From: an uncultured Oscillospiraceae bacterium
Lineage (GTDB): Bacteria > Bacillota > Clostridia > Oscillospirales > Oscillospiraceae
Reading direction: 5' to 3'
Assembly: GCA_949841465.1 (NCBI GenBank)
Contig: CATKZW010000010.1
Location: forward strand, 1-64,000
DNA length: 64,000 nucleotides
Below, piece by piece: positions 28,401 to 34,967 of the stretch. The position numbers were made by a program, and so were the translations under genes. Within the stretch, counting starts at the first letter, position 1, and the number at the start of each line of letters is the position of its first letter. The notes under the pieces were generated by a model. That model had not been told where the DNA came from, made no database searches, and worked only from the letters and a program-made list of their open reading frames with translations.

Positions 28401-28490
28401 GAAAAGCTGCTCAATTCCAACCGTTTTTATCAAGACGGCGGGGCTGGTATGCCTCAGCCCGAAGAGGAAGCGGCTGCGGGGCCGGCTTGA
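25461..28490 (+). CDS. Degenerate GGDEF - EAL - multi-PAS signalling protein (predicted c-di-GMP phosphodiesterase)
   Basis: Cytosolic protein of 1009 residues. A GGDEF-like domain (about 30-175) has EGDNF (95-99) in place of GGDEF, so cyclase activity is unlikely. The EAL domain (about 180-435) has ESL at 215-217 but keeps the metal and catalytic residues: Asn274, Glu306, Asp336-Asp337, Lys357, Glu394 and Gln414, so c-di-GMP hydrolysis is likely. Three PAS-like regions follow (about 455-575, 590-715 and 850-975, the last with a RDGQIRWVDD PAS_3 motif). No membrane segment is seen. The last residues after NSNRFYQ are a short Pro/Glu/Ala tail that may replace a lost domain. Codon usage is less GC-biased than its neighbours. 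Promoter at 25358-25386. Confidence 0.9.
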   Translation: MIRDTAANCSDRRQGSPMKNPLTELSYPKDFMEDTRQFITQAAPDSYCMVAIDILHFRLFNKLYGRSAGDQLLRQIAGHLETVRKEFRGVTGYFEGDNFCIVMPWQMKLVDQLWDSILASITQGGDVIGVVPLFGIAPLDDLELPPEFYYDCATLALAQATARQHTVRYDPGMESDLEEEIRLLAEVSDALKRDEFVFYAQPQCDITTGKLVGAESLVRWQHSTKGLIPPGKFIPVLERNGSIYLLDRQIWEKVCQWLRSWLDRGYTPVPISINISRIDIMSMDVPEYLEQLLKKYSLPAKYIKVEITESAYTEEDDSINDTVNRLRKAGFLVMMDDFGSGYSSLNMLKSIPVDVLKIDMRFLDISEGEEQKGIGILESIVNMARLMGLPIIVEGVETHQQENVLRNMGCRYTQGYYYYKPMPVDQLEAALADERQLDFTGLHCKQVEAFHIREFMDGNLFTDTTVNNIFGPSAIYDVFEGQIEITRVNEQYYRMAGMDRMDNQDMARKLWSNVRDDDRPVLLSLFERSYERRPAGAEGTIHYLRVDGKVLWVQVRVFFLREKEGHRIYFVSLADMTSLREQRKARSRAELPALHVDDLEHQRLEQYYGHLPSGFGLARIELDGEGEPTDYDIVYINREMGRMCGDDFDRIRHLILKAFGDNFRKVLRKAYQAAFLGESVDHYIYSSISGHYLQLTLFQYEYGYAGCLLRDVTHMQLYEGAFNSMVLSYREVYYLHLQDNYCRMIYPEQDQVSERGNYEAMVERHFGTGRILKYDEENVRRFLSLSHLRSALETQNSVDYRYRRRGEECADEWCMTSVTISKRENGKPKTAVITIQSIDKIMKEEEERRQARMAESLANMSDGFFIYRALEDENILYANPAVMDIFGCTSMRELLDHVQSSFRGMVHPEDLARVEWEIQHQIRNSDGNMDYVQYRIIRRDGQIRWVDDCGHLENSKWGEEHRLFYVFIKDITDTITSVQKEKLLNSNRFYQDGGAGMPQPEEEAAAGPA

Positions 28491-29039
28491 ATTGGCTTAG
28501 GCGTTGGAAGCCGTTCGGTTGTTAGCTGTCCTCGGCGGTTCAGCCGCGGCGGTCTGGCTTGTTCAAGCGGATGCTGCCACGGCAGGAAGCTTAGCCGATG
28601 CGTTCAAGAAGCAGCGATGGAGAAATGGTACTGCAAGTGGTTTGCGGAAGACGCTGAAGCAGGTCGTCAGGCAGCCGCATTCCGGGGGGAGGGGACGTCA
28701 AAACGGTGTCCAACATCTTGGGCCGCTGCAGCAAGGGAGCGCCGGAAGGAAAAACCGGCGCTCCCTAAAATTTTGCTGGTATGGGTCAAATCTGGGTCGG
28801 ACAACAGCTTTAGGAAATATAAATGTCAGAACCGAATCCGGCCGGATACATCTTGAGCAGCGGCTCTGGAAACGGGCCGCTCCTTTTTCCTTTACCTGCT
28901 CCGGCCGGCCGCTGCCGGCGGTTTGGCCTGACCGGACGGGAACGGAGCGGGCCGGTTAAACCGCAATGCTTTGTGGAATTTGGAAGGATATCGAGGGAAA
29001 GCGCATATGCAAATTTTCTCTGAATTCTCCCTGATTCAC
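28491..29039 (+). other. Gene-free tract between the EAL gene and cdaA
   Basis: About 550 bp with no supportable gene. It holds a strong terminator at 28735-28774 and, at about 28885-28965, a GC-rich block of overlapping inverted repeats (CCGCTCC pairs with GGAGCGG, and GCGGTTT with AAACCGC). Short open frames here have no ribosome binding site. The first 240 bp may be the remnant of a longer 3' end of the EAL gene. Confidence 0.6.
28735..28774 (+). terminator. Intrinsic terminator downstream of the EAL gene
   Basis: A perfect 11-bp stem (28735-28745 with 28755-28765) with a 9-nt loop, followed by TAAAATTTT. It lies 245 bp after the stop codon. Confidence 0.8.
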
Positions 29040-29068
29040 TTGCCAACCTCAGCCAGATAGGCTATAAT
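29040..29068 (+). promoter_or_regulatory. Promoter of the cdaA operon
   Basis: -35 TTGCCA (29040-29045), 17-bp spacer, -10 TATAAT (29063-29068), 69 bp ahead of the cdaA ATG. Confidence 0.75.
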
Positions 29069-29137
29069 ATTCAAAATGCCGCAGTGCGGCAATCTGCTGC
29101 CGCGCGTGTTTTTCGGTACGGGAAGGAGTGGGCGCGT

Positions 29138-30040
29138 ATGGAAGCGATCCTACGGACGATACAATTGGCGCCTGAATATCTGAAGCTGATTGAGCTGATC
29201 GGCCCTGCCGACATTCTGGACATAGCGATCATTGCCTTCGGGATCTACCACCTGTTCCGGTTTGTCCGGCGCAGCCGGTCGGGGCAGGTGGTGAAGGCCA
29301 TCTTCCTCATTGTGCTGGCCATGGCCCTGGCCAACGTGTTCCGCCTGCGGGTGATCCGCACGGTGCTGAACAACGCGGTGGAGCTGGGCGTCATCGCCCT
29401 GGTGGTCATCTTCCAGCCGGAGGTGCGCCGCTTCCTGGAGCAGATGGGCAGCGGCAGGCTCAAGGAGCTGTTCGTGGCGGAAAACTACAGCACCGACCTG
29501 GACACCGCCATCACCGAGACGGGGGAGGCGTATACCGCCCTGTCCCGGGACAAGGTGGGGGCGCTGATGGTGTTCGAACGGCGCACCCTGCTGGACGACG
29601 TGCTCAAGACGGGCACCGCCCTGGACTGCCAGGTGTCCGCCGAGCTGCTGAAGAACCTGTTCTGGAACAAAGCGCCCCTCCATGACGGGGCGGTGATCGT
29701 GCGCAACGGGCGCATTGTGGGGGCGGGCTGCATGCTCCCCCTGTCGGGCAACGTGAACCTGAGCCGGGATCTGGGCATGCGCCACCGGGCGGGCATCGGC
29801 ATCAGCGAGAACTCCGACGCGGTGGTGGCCATCGTCTCCGAGGAGACGGGCTCCATCTCGGTGGCCATCAACGGCATGCTCAAGCGGCACCTGTCGCCGG
29901 ACACCCTGGAGCAGGTGCTCCGCCGGGAGCTGATGCCCGGGGCGGACGAGGAGAACAGGCCCGTGGGCGCCGCCGCCCGGATCACCAGTGTATTCAGGGG
30001 CATCAAGGGAGATAATTCCAATGGGAAAGAAGATTCTTGA
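29138..30040 (+). CDS. cdaA: Diadenylate cyclase CdaA (c-di-AMP synthase)
   Basis: Membrane-anchored enzyme converting two ATP to c-di-AMP, the essential messenger of potassium and osmotic homeostasis in Firmicutes; 300 residues. Three N-terminal membrane helices lie at about 22-42, 52-70 and 75-95. The DAC domain carries the catalytic DGA at 183-185 and RHR at 215-217 in HDGAVIV and GMRHRAGIG. ATG 29138 with GGGAAGGAG upstream is preferred over an upstream in-frame GTG/ATG near 29084. The end overlaps cdaR by 20 bp. The common third operon member glmM is absent; glmS is at 59947. Confidence 0.97.
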   Translation: MEAILRTIQLAPEYLKLIELIGPADILDIAIIAFGIYHLFRFVRRSRSGQVVKAIFLIVLAMALANVFRLRVIRTVLNNAVELGVIALVVIFQPEVRRFLEQMGSGRLKELFVAENYSTDLDTAITETGEAYTALSRDKVGALMVFERRTLLDDVLKTGTALDCQVSAELLKNLFWNKAPLHDGAVIVRNGRIVGAGCMLPLSGNVNLSRDLGMRHRAGIGISENSDAVVAIVSEETGSISVAINGMLKRHLSPDTLEQVLRRELMPGADEENRPVGAAARITSVFRGIKGDNSNGKEDS

Positions 30041-31307
30041 CAGCAAAATCCTATATGTGGTGCTCTCCGTCCTCATCTCCCTGTCGCTGTGGATCTGGGT
30101 TACCTCCCTGGATGAGAACAAGGAGTCCCAGATATTCCGACTTCCCGTCACCTTCGACGGGGTGGACATCCTGGAGGACCGGGGGCTGATGATTGTCAAT
30201 GACAACATTACCACCAGCGTCACCATACAGGCCACCCCCATGATCCTGGCCACGCTGAGCAATAACCCGCCCCAGCTCATCGCCAACGTGTCCAACATCA
30301 GCTCGGAGGGCACCCACCCTGTGGTCTATACCTACCGCCTGCCCAGCGGCGTCAGCGATGTGCAGTTCATCAGCGGGGCCGGCGGCACCGCGGTGAACGT
30401 GGAGGTGGCCCGGTTCCTGCGCCGGGAGGGCGTGGAGATCCGGGGCGAGTTCAAGGGCACCGTGGCGGAGGGCTACCTGCCCGGTGACCGGGATGACTTC
30501 CTGTTCAGTCCCGGCACGCTGACCATCAGCGGCCGGGCGGACCTGGTGAACCAGGTGGCCTACGCCAGGGTCACCATCACCGAAGACGACCTGACGGAGA
30601 CGGTGAGCGGCAGCTTCCCCTTCCAGCTCATCGGCGCCAGCGACAACGTGCTGGAGGATTTTGACGTGACCTGCGATGTGGACACCATCTATGCCATCTA
30701 CCCCATCCGGGCCACGGCGGAGATCCCGTTGGATGTGAAGGTGGTGGACGGCGGCGGGCTGAAGAGCAGCGACGTGCGCGTGGAGCCGGATGTGAAAAGC
30801 ATCGTGGTGGCGGGCAGCCGGGAGGCGGTGGACACCCTGGTGGACCAGGGGGCCATCACTCTGACCACCATTGATTTGGCCACGCTGGACGACAACACGG
30901 TGGAAAACGGCGGTGAGATCACCGTCCCCATCCCCTTGGACGACCAGCTGGAGAACCTCAGCGGCATCAGCGAGGTAAATATCACCATCAAGGTGACCAA
31001 GCGGGGGGTGGAGACACGGGAGTTTGAGACCAGCCGCATCAGCGTGGTCAACGCCCCGGAGGGCTGGGAGCCCAGCGTCATCACTCAGGTGGTCCGGGTG
31101 AAGGTCCGGGGCACCGCGGCCCTGCTGGACGAGCTGAGCGAAGAAAACATCCTGGTATCGGCAGACCTGAAGAACATTGACGAGGCCGCAAGACAATACA
31201 CCGTGCCTGCCAGCATCATATTAAACAGCGTCGGCACCATGGCCGACGTGGGCGTGGTCAATCCCGGCAGCTATACGGTGGTGGTCTCGCTGGCCCAGGC
31301 GGACTGA
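30021..31307 (+). CDS. cdaR: CdaR (YbbR-domain) regulator of diadenylate cyclase
   Basis: Extracytoplasmic regulator that binds CdaA across the membrane; 428 residues. One N-terminal membrane anchor (ILYVVLSVLISLSLWIWV, about 9-26) is followed by tandem YbbR repeats of about 80-90 residues, four by repeat spacing, with recurrent PL(D)V and GxxxxV(D) patterns. ATG 30021 follows AAGGGAGATAATTCC. It overlaps the end of cdaA by 20 bp, so the two are translationally linked. The next gene starts 1 bp after its stop. Confidence 0.94.
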   Translation: MGKKILDSKILYVVLSVLISLSLWIWVTSLDENKESQIFRLPVTFDGVDILEDRGLMIVNDNITTSVTIQATPMILATLSNNPPQLIANVSNISSEGTHPVVYTYRLPSGVSDVQFISGAGGTAVNVEVARFLRREGVEIRGEFKGTVAEGYLPGDRDDFLFSPGTLTISGRADLVNQVAYARVTITEDDLTETVSGSFPFQLIGASDNVLEDFDVTCDVDTIYAIYPIRATAEIPLDVKVVDGGGLKSSDVRVEPDVKSIVVAGSREAVDTLVDQGAITLTTIDLATLDDNTVENGGEITVPIPLDDQLENLSGISEVNITIKVTKRGVETREFETSRISVVNAPEGWEPSVITQVVRVKVRGTAALLDELSEENILVSADLKNIDEAARQYTVPASIILNSVGTMADVGVVNPGSYTVVVSLAQAD

Positions 31308-31308
31308 T

Positions 31309-32214
31309 ATGTTCGGCTATGTCCGCCCCGCCCTGGACCGGCTGAGTCCGGAGCAGAAGGAGGCTTATCAAAGCGCCTACTGCGGGCTGTGCCACGCGCT
31401 GGGAAGGCGTCACGGCTGGCCGGCCCGGCTGACTTTGCAATATGACTTCACCTTTCTGGCCATCCTTCTGATGGCGGGGGCGGGGGAGGAGGAGCGGGTG
31501 TGCAGGCGCTGTCCCGTCCACCCACTGCAAAGGCCCCGGACCTGCGCGGCGGGGAGCCGGATGAACGCCGCCGCCGACCAGAGCGTCATCCTCACCTGGC
31601 ACAAGCTGTCCGACGACGTGGACGACCACGGCTTCCTCACCGGCCTGCCCTACCGGCTTGCGCGGCTGCTGTTCGGCAGGGCCTACCGCAGGGCGGCCCT
31701 GGCCCAGCCTCAGTTCGACGCCCAGGTGCGGGAGGGGCTGGCCTGTTTGCGTGAGCTGGAGGAGGCGCGCTCCCCCCAGCTGGACCGGGCGGCGGATGCG
31801 TTCGCCGGGATTCTGGCCTGCGCGGCCCGGGCCGTGCCCAGGGAGGGGACCCGGCGGGCGCTGGAGCAGCTGCTCTATCACGTGGGCCGCTGGGTGTACC
31901 TGATGGACGCCTGGGACGACCTGGACGACGACCGGAAAAAGGGGCGCTACAACCCCCTGGACGCCCGCTTTCAGAGACAGGCACGGGAGAACCGGGAGTA
32001 TCTGGAGACCACCGCCACCCACTCCCTGCGCCTGACCGGCTCGGCGGCGGAACTGCTGGAGCTGGGGGAGTGGACCCCGGTGGTGGAAAATATCCTCTAT
32101 ATCGGCCTGCCTGCGGTGCAGAGCGCCGTGCTGGACGGCCGCTGGAAAGAAATGAGAGATACAAGGAGAAGACCACATGAGAGATCCCTACGAAGTGCTG
32201 GGCGTCAGCCCTGA
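31309..32214 (+). CDS. DUF5685-like protein of unknown function
   Basis: 301-residue mostly helical protein. It starts MFGYVRP and has cysteine motifs CGLCHALG (about 25-32) and CRRCPVH (about 65-71), then a charged [18 protein letters not shown] motif near 203-220 that resembles an aspartate-rich metal site. I assign it tentatively to the DUF5685 group found in Clostridia; no reaction is known. It starts 1 bp after the cdaR stop and overlaps the next J-domain gene by 38 bp in another frame, indicating tight co-expression. Confidence 0.75.
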   Translation: MFGYVRPALDRLSPEQKEAYQSAYCGLCHALGRRHGWPARLTLQYDFTFLAILLMAGAGEEERVCRRCPVHPLQRPRTCAAGSRMNAAADQSVILTWHKLSDDVDDHGFLTGLPYRLARLLFGRAYRRAALAQPQFDAQVREGLACLRELEEARSPQLDRAADAFAGILACAARAVPREGTRRALEQLLYHVGRWVYLMDAWDDLDDDRKKGRYNPLDARFQRQARENREYLETTATHSLRLTGSAAELLELGEWTPVVENILYIGLPAVQSAVLDGRWKEMRDTRRRPHERSLRSAGRQP

Positions 32215-32797
32215 CGCCGGCGACGACGAGATCAAGAAGGCATACCGGGAGCTGGCGCGGAAGTACCATCCGGACAATTACGTAAACAACCCCCTGGCCG
32301 ATCTGGCTGAGGAGAAGATGAAGGAGATCAACGAGGCCTACGACGCCATCACCAAGAGCCGGTCGGGCGGCGGCTACAGCGGCAGCGCCGCTCAGAGCAA
32401 GAGCAGCGGGTACGGCTACGGCTACTCCTCCGGCTACCAGCAGCAGCGGCAGCAGAGCGCCGGCGGGGTGTTCGCCCAGGCGCGGCAGGCCATCAGCAGG
32501 GACGATCTGGAGGGGGCGGAGCGGCTGCTCCAGGGCGCGTCCAGGAGCGGGGAGTGGTACTTCCTCATGGGCTCCATCGCCTACCGACGGGGATGGCTGG
32601 ACGAGGCCCGGCAGAATTACCAGATCGCCGTCCAGATGGACCCAAACAATATGGAGTACCGTCAGGCGCTGGGCATGATGCAGCGGGGCGGCTACGGCTA
32701 CCAGCCCAGCAGTATGGGCGGCGGCTGCGACGCGGACTGCTGCACCACGTACCTGTGCTGCAGCATGTGCACGCCTTGGGGCGGCCCCTGCTGCTGA
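32177..32797 (+). CDS. J-domain protein with TPR-like region and Cys-rich tail
   Basis: 206-residue DnaJ-like co-chaperone. The J domain at residues 3-60 includes [12 protein letters not shown], the helix [15 protein letters not shown] with the HPD tripeptide that stimulates DnaK, and [10 protein letters not shown] Ser/Gly/Tyr/Gln-rich linker (about 63-95) and a helical TPR-like repeat (about 98-165) follow. The last 25 residues contain nine cysteines (CDADCC...CCSMC...CC), an unusual end that might bind metal. The start overlaps the previous gene; SD AAGGAGAAG precedes ATG 32177. Confidence 0.9.
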   Translation: MRDPYEVLGVSPDAGDDEIKKAYRELARKYHPDNYVNNPLADLAEEKMKEINEAYDAITKSRSGGGYSGSAAQSKSSGYGYGYSSGYQQQRQQSAGGVFAQARQAISRDDLEGAERLLQGASRSGEWYFLMGSIAYRRGWLDEARQNYQIAVQMDPNNMEYRQALGMMQRGGYGYQPSSMGGGCDADCCTTYLCCSMCTPWGGPCC

Positions 32798-32838
32798 ATG
32801 GGCGCCCGCGAGTGCGGATTTGAAAGGAAGAGGTCCCT

Positions 32839-33726
32839 ATGGTAAAGAGCATGACCGGCTACGGCCGGGGAGAGCAGGCCTTTGAGGGGGGCGTTCAGCT
32901 CACGGTGGAGCTGCGCTCGGTGAACAACCGCTATCTGGACTGCACGGTGAAGATGCCCAGGGCCTATATCTTCGCGGAGGAGGCCATGAAGTCCAAAATT
33001 CAAAGCGCCGTGAGCCGGGGCAAGGTAGACGTGTTTGTCACCATCACCCGGTCCGGCGGGGATGCCATGACCGTCACGGTGAACGAGGAGCTGGCCAAGG
33101 GCTACATCGACGCGCTGTACCGGCTCTATGACCTGGGCGGCGGGAAGGTCCGGCGGGAGTATTCCCCCGCCGATCTGGCCCGGTTCCCCGACGTACTCAC
33201 GGTGGAGAAGCAGGAAGAGGATCTGGACAAGATGAAGGAGCGGCTGCTCACGGTGCTGGGTGCGGCCCTGGCGGACTTCAACACCATGCGGGAGCGGGAG
33301 GGTGAGCGGCTGTGCGCCGACATCCTGGGCCGGGCGGACGCCGTGGAGCGTTTGCTGGGCGAGGTGGAGGAGCGCTCCCCCCGGACGGTGAACGACTACC
33401 GGGCCCGGCTGGAGGCCAAGATGCGAGAGGTGCTGGAGAACACCCAGATCGACGAGGGGCGGCTGCTCACCGAGGCGGCCATATTCGCCGACAAGGTGGC
33501 GGTGGACGAGGAGACGGTGCGCCTGCACAGCCACCTGGGCCAGCTGCGGGAGCTGCTGGGGGCGGGCGGCCCGGTGGGGCGCAAGCTGGACTTCCTCATC
33601 CAGGAGTTCAACCGGGAGGCCAACACCATCGGCTCCAAGTGCAGCGACATCGAGATCAGCCGCCGGGTGGTGGACATGAAGGCGGAGATCGAGAAGATCC
33701 GCGAGCAGGTTCAGAACCTGGAGTGA
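32839..33726 (+). CDS. yicC: YicC/YloC family endoribonuclease
   Basis: 295-residue protein of the conserved YicC family, some members of which are endoribonucleases acting on small RNAs. Landmarks are the N-terminal SMTGYGRGE, the SVNNRYLD motif near 35-42, and the C-terminal DUF1732 block with KLDFLIQEFNREANTIGSK and DIEISRRVVDMKAEIEKIREQVQN (landmark ends quoted). SD GGAAGAGG precedes ATG 32839. It heads the yicC-remA-gmk-rpoZ-priA run, the same order as B. subtilis yloC-remA-gmk. Confidence 0.94.
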   Translation: MVKSMTGYGRGEQAFEGGVQLTVELRSVNNRYLDCTVKMPRAYIFAEEAMKSKIQSAVSRGKVDVFVTITRSGGDAMTVTVNEELAKGYIDALYRLYDLGGGKVRREYSPADLARFPDVLTVEKQEEDLDKMKERLLTVLGAALADFNTMREREGERLCADILGRADAVERLLGEVEERSPRTVNDYRARLEAKMREVLENTQIDEGRLLTEAAIFADKVAVDEETVRLHSHLGQLRELLGAGGPVGRKLDFLIQEFNREANTIGSKCSDIEISRRVVDMKAEIEKIREQVQNLE

Positions 33727-33730
33727 CGAT

Positions 33731-33991
33731 ATGAAACTGGTCAACATTGGATTTGGCAGCATGGTCTCCGCCCAGCGGGTGGTGGCTGTCGTCAGCCCGG
33801 ACTCCGCGCCGGTGAAGCGGCTGGGCCAGGAGGCCCGGGAGCGGGGCGTGCTGATTGACGCCAGCTTTGGCCGCAAGACCCGGTCGGTGCTGGTGATGGA
33901 CAGCGGCCATGTGATCTGGTCGTCCCTGCCAACGGAGCAGGTGTCGGCCCGGTTCGGCCCGGAAGCGGAGACAGAGGAGGAGACGCCATGA
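33731..33991 (+). CDS. remA: RemA family (DUF370) DNA-binding regulator
   Basis: 86-residue protein matching B. subtilis RemA, a DNA-binding activator of extracellular-matrix and osmoprotection genes that assembles as rings. Conserved landmarks are NIGFGSMVSAQRVV, VSPDSAPVKRL, the basic GRKTRSV loop and DSGHVIWSS. The acidic C-terminal tail (ETEEETP) is longer than in Bacillus. It sits between yicC and gmk as in B. subtilis and overlaps gmk by 4 bp (ATGA). Confidence 0.93.
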   Translation: MKLVNIGFGSMVSAQRVVAVVSPDSAPVKRLGQEARERGVLIDASFGRKTRSVLVMDSGHVIWSSLPTEQVSARFGPEAETEEETP

Positions 33992-34611
33992 GTGTCATGA
34001 AGAAAAACCGTGGGGAGCTGATCGTGCTGTCCGGTCCCTCCGGGGTGGGCAAGAGCACGGTAATTTCGGAGCTGCTGAGCAGCCGCCGGGATATCCATTT
34101 TTCCGTGTCCTTCACCACCCGCCAGCCCCGCACCGGGGAGGAGGACGGGGTCAACTACAACTTCGTCTCCCGGGAGGAATTTGAGCGGATGATCGCCGCG
34201 GACGAGCTGCTGGAGTACGCCGAGTACGTGGGCAACTACTACGGCACGTCGATGAAGGTGATCCAGGAACAGCTGGACCGGGGGGTGGACGTGCTGCTGG
34301 ATATCGAGGTCCAGGGCGCGGCCAAGGTAAAGGAGCGCTGCCCCGAGGCGGTGCTGATTTTCCTCATCCCCCCCTCCATTGAGGAGCTGTCCCGCCGCCT
34401 CCACCGGCGCAACACCGACGAGGAGGCGGTCATCCAGCGCCGCCTGGAGAAGGCCCGGCAGGAGTGCCGGGAGTGCGTGCACTACGACTATCTGGTGGTG
34501 AACGACACGGTGGTGTCCGCCGCGGGGGCCATCCAGGCCATCCTCCAGGCGGAGCAGTGCCGCAGCGGGAAGAGACTCCGACTGGTTCAGGATATCATCG
34601 GCCGGGATTGA
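33988..34611 (+). CDS. gmk: Guanylate kinase
   Basis: Phosphorylates GMP to GDP with ATP; 207 residues. P-loop SGPSGVGKST at about residues 15-24, GMP-binding residues in SFTTRQPRTGEEDGVNY (about 42-58) and the YAEYVGNYYGTS segment are all intact, and the lid region RLHRRNTDEEAVIQRRL is present. ATG 33988 overlaps the remA stop. rpoZ follows 30 bp later. Confidence 0.98.
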   Translation: MSVMKKNRGELIVLSGPSGVGKSTVISELLSSRRDIHFSVSFTTRQPRTGEEDGVNYNFVSREEFERMIAADELLEYAEYVGNYYGTSMKVIQEQLDRGVDVLLDIEVQGAAKVKERCPEAVLIFLIPPSIEELSRRLHRRNTDEEAVIQRRLEKARQECRECVHYDYLVVNDTVVSAAGAIQAILQAEQCRSGKRLRLVQDIIGRD

Positions 34612-34641
34612 CCGTCAACTCAGAAAGGAAGGTAGATTTTT

Positions 34642-34899
34642 ATGCTGCTTTATCCCCCTATCAAGGATCTGCTGGGCCAGGTGCCCAGCCGCTATATGCT
34701 GGTCAACCTGGTGGCCAGCCGGGCCCGGAAGCTGTCCAGCGAGGCGGAGGTGGCCGGCGAACCGCTGGAGGAGAAGGCGGTGTCCCTGGCCATCCAGGAG
34801 GTGGCTAACGGCACCCTGACCGTGGAGACGGCGGAGCAGGAGCTGGCCGCGGTTCAGTTGGAGGAGCCCGCCGGTTTTGAGGGCGAAGCGGAAGCGTAA
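34642..34899 (+). CDS. rpoZ: RNA polymerase omega subunit
   Basis: 85-residue omega subunit that helps beta-prime assembly. It has the characteristic start MLLYPPIKDLLGQVPSRYMLVNLVASRARKL (landmarks YPPIKDLL and SRYMLVNLVASRAR), the expected 80-90 residue size and the expected position after gmk. SD AAAGGAAGG precedes ATG 34642. A terminator follows at 34911-34939. Confidence 0.94.
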   Translation: MLLYPPIKDLLGQVPSRYMLVNLVASRARKLSSEAEVAGEPLEEKAVSLAIQEVANGTLTVETAEQELAAVQLEEPAGFEGEAEA

Positions 34900-34910
34900 A
34901 GACCCAGGAA

Positions 34911-34939
34911 AGGGCAAGCGGGGCGACTGCTTGCCCTTT
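34911..34939 (+). terminator. Intrinsic terminator/attenuator between rpoZ and priA
   Basis: A perfect 9-bp stem (34911-34919 with 34929-34937) and short T tail (34937-34939). The weak tail may allow read-through into priA. Confidence 0.65.
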
Positions 34940-34967
34940 GGACGTTAGATAGAAAGAGGTGGAGCGG

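Noticed and set aside
28491-28959. Small frames after the EAL gene (for example 28504-28959 and 28617-28856) as genes
   Set aside because: They lack ribosome binding sites, cross a strong terminator at 28735-28774 and have no family-like features.
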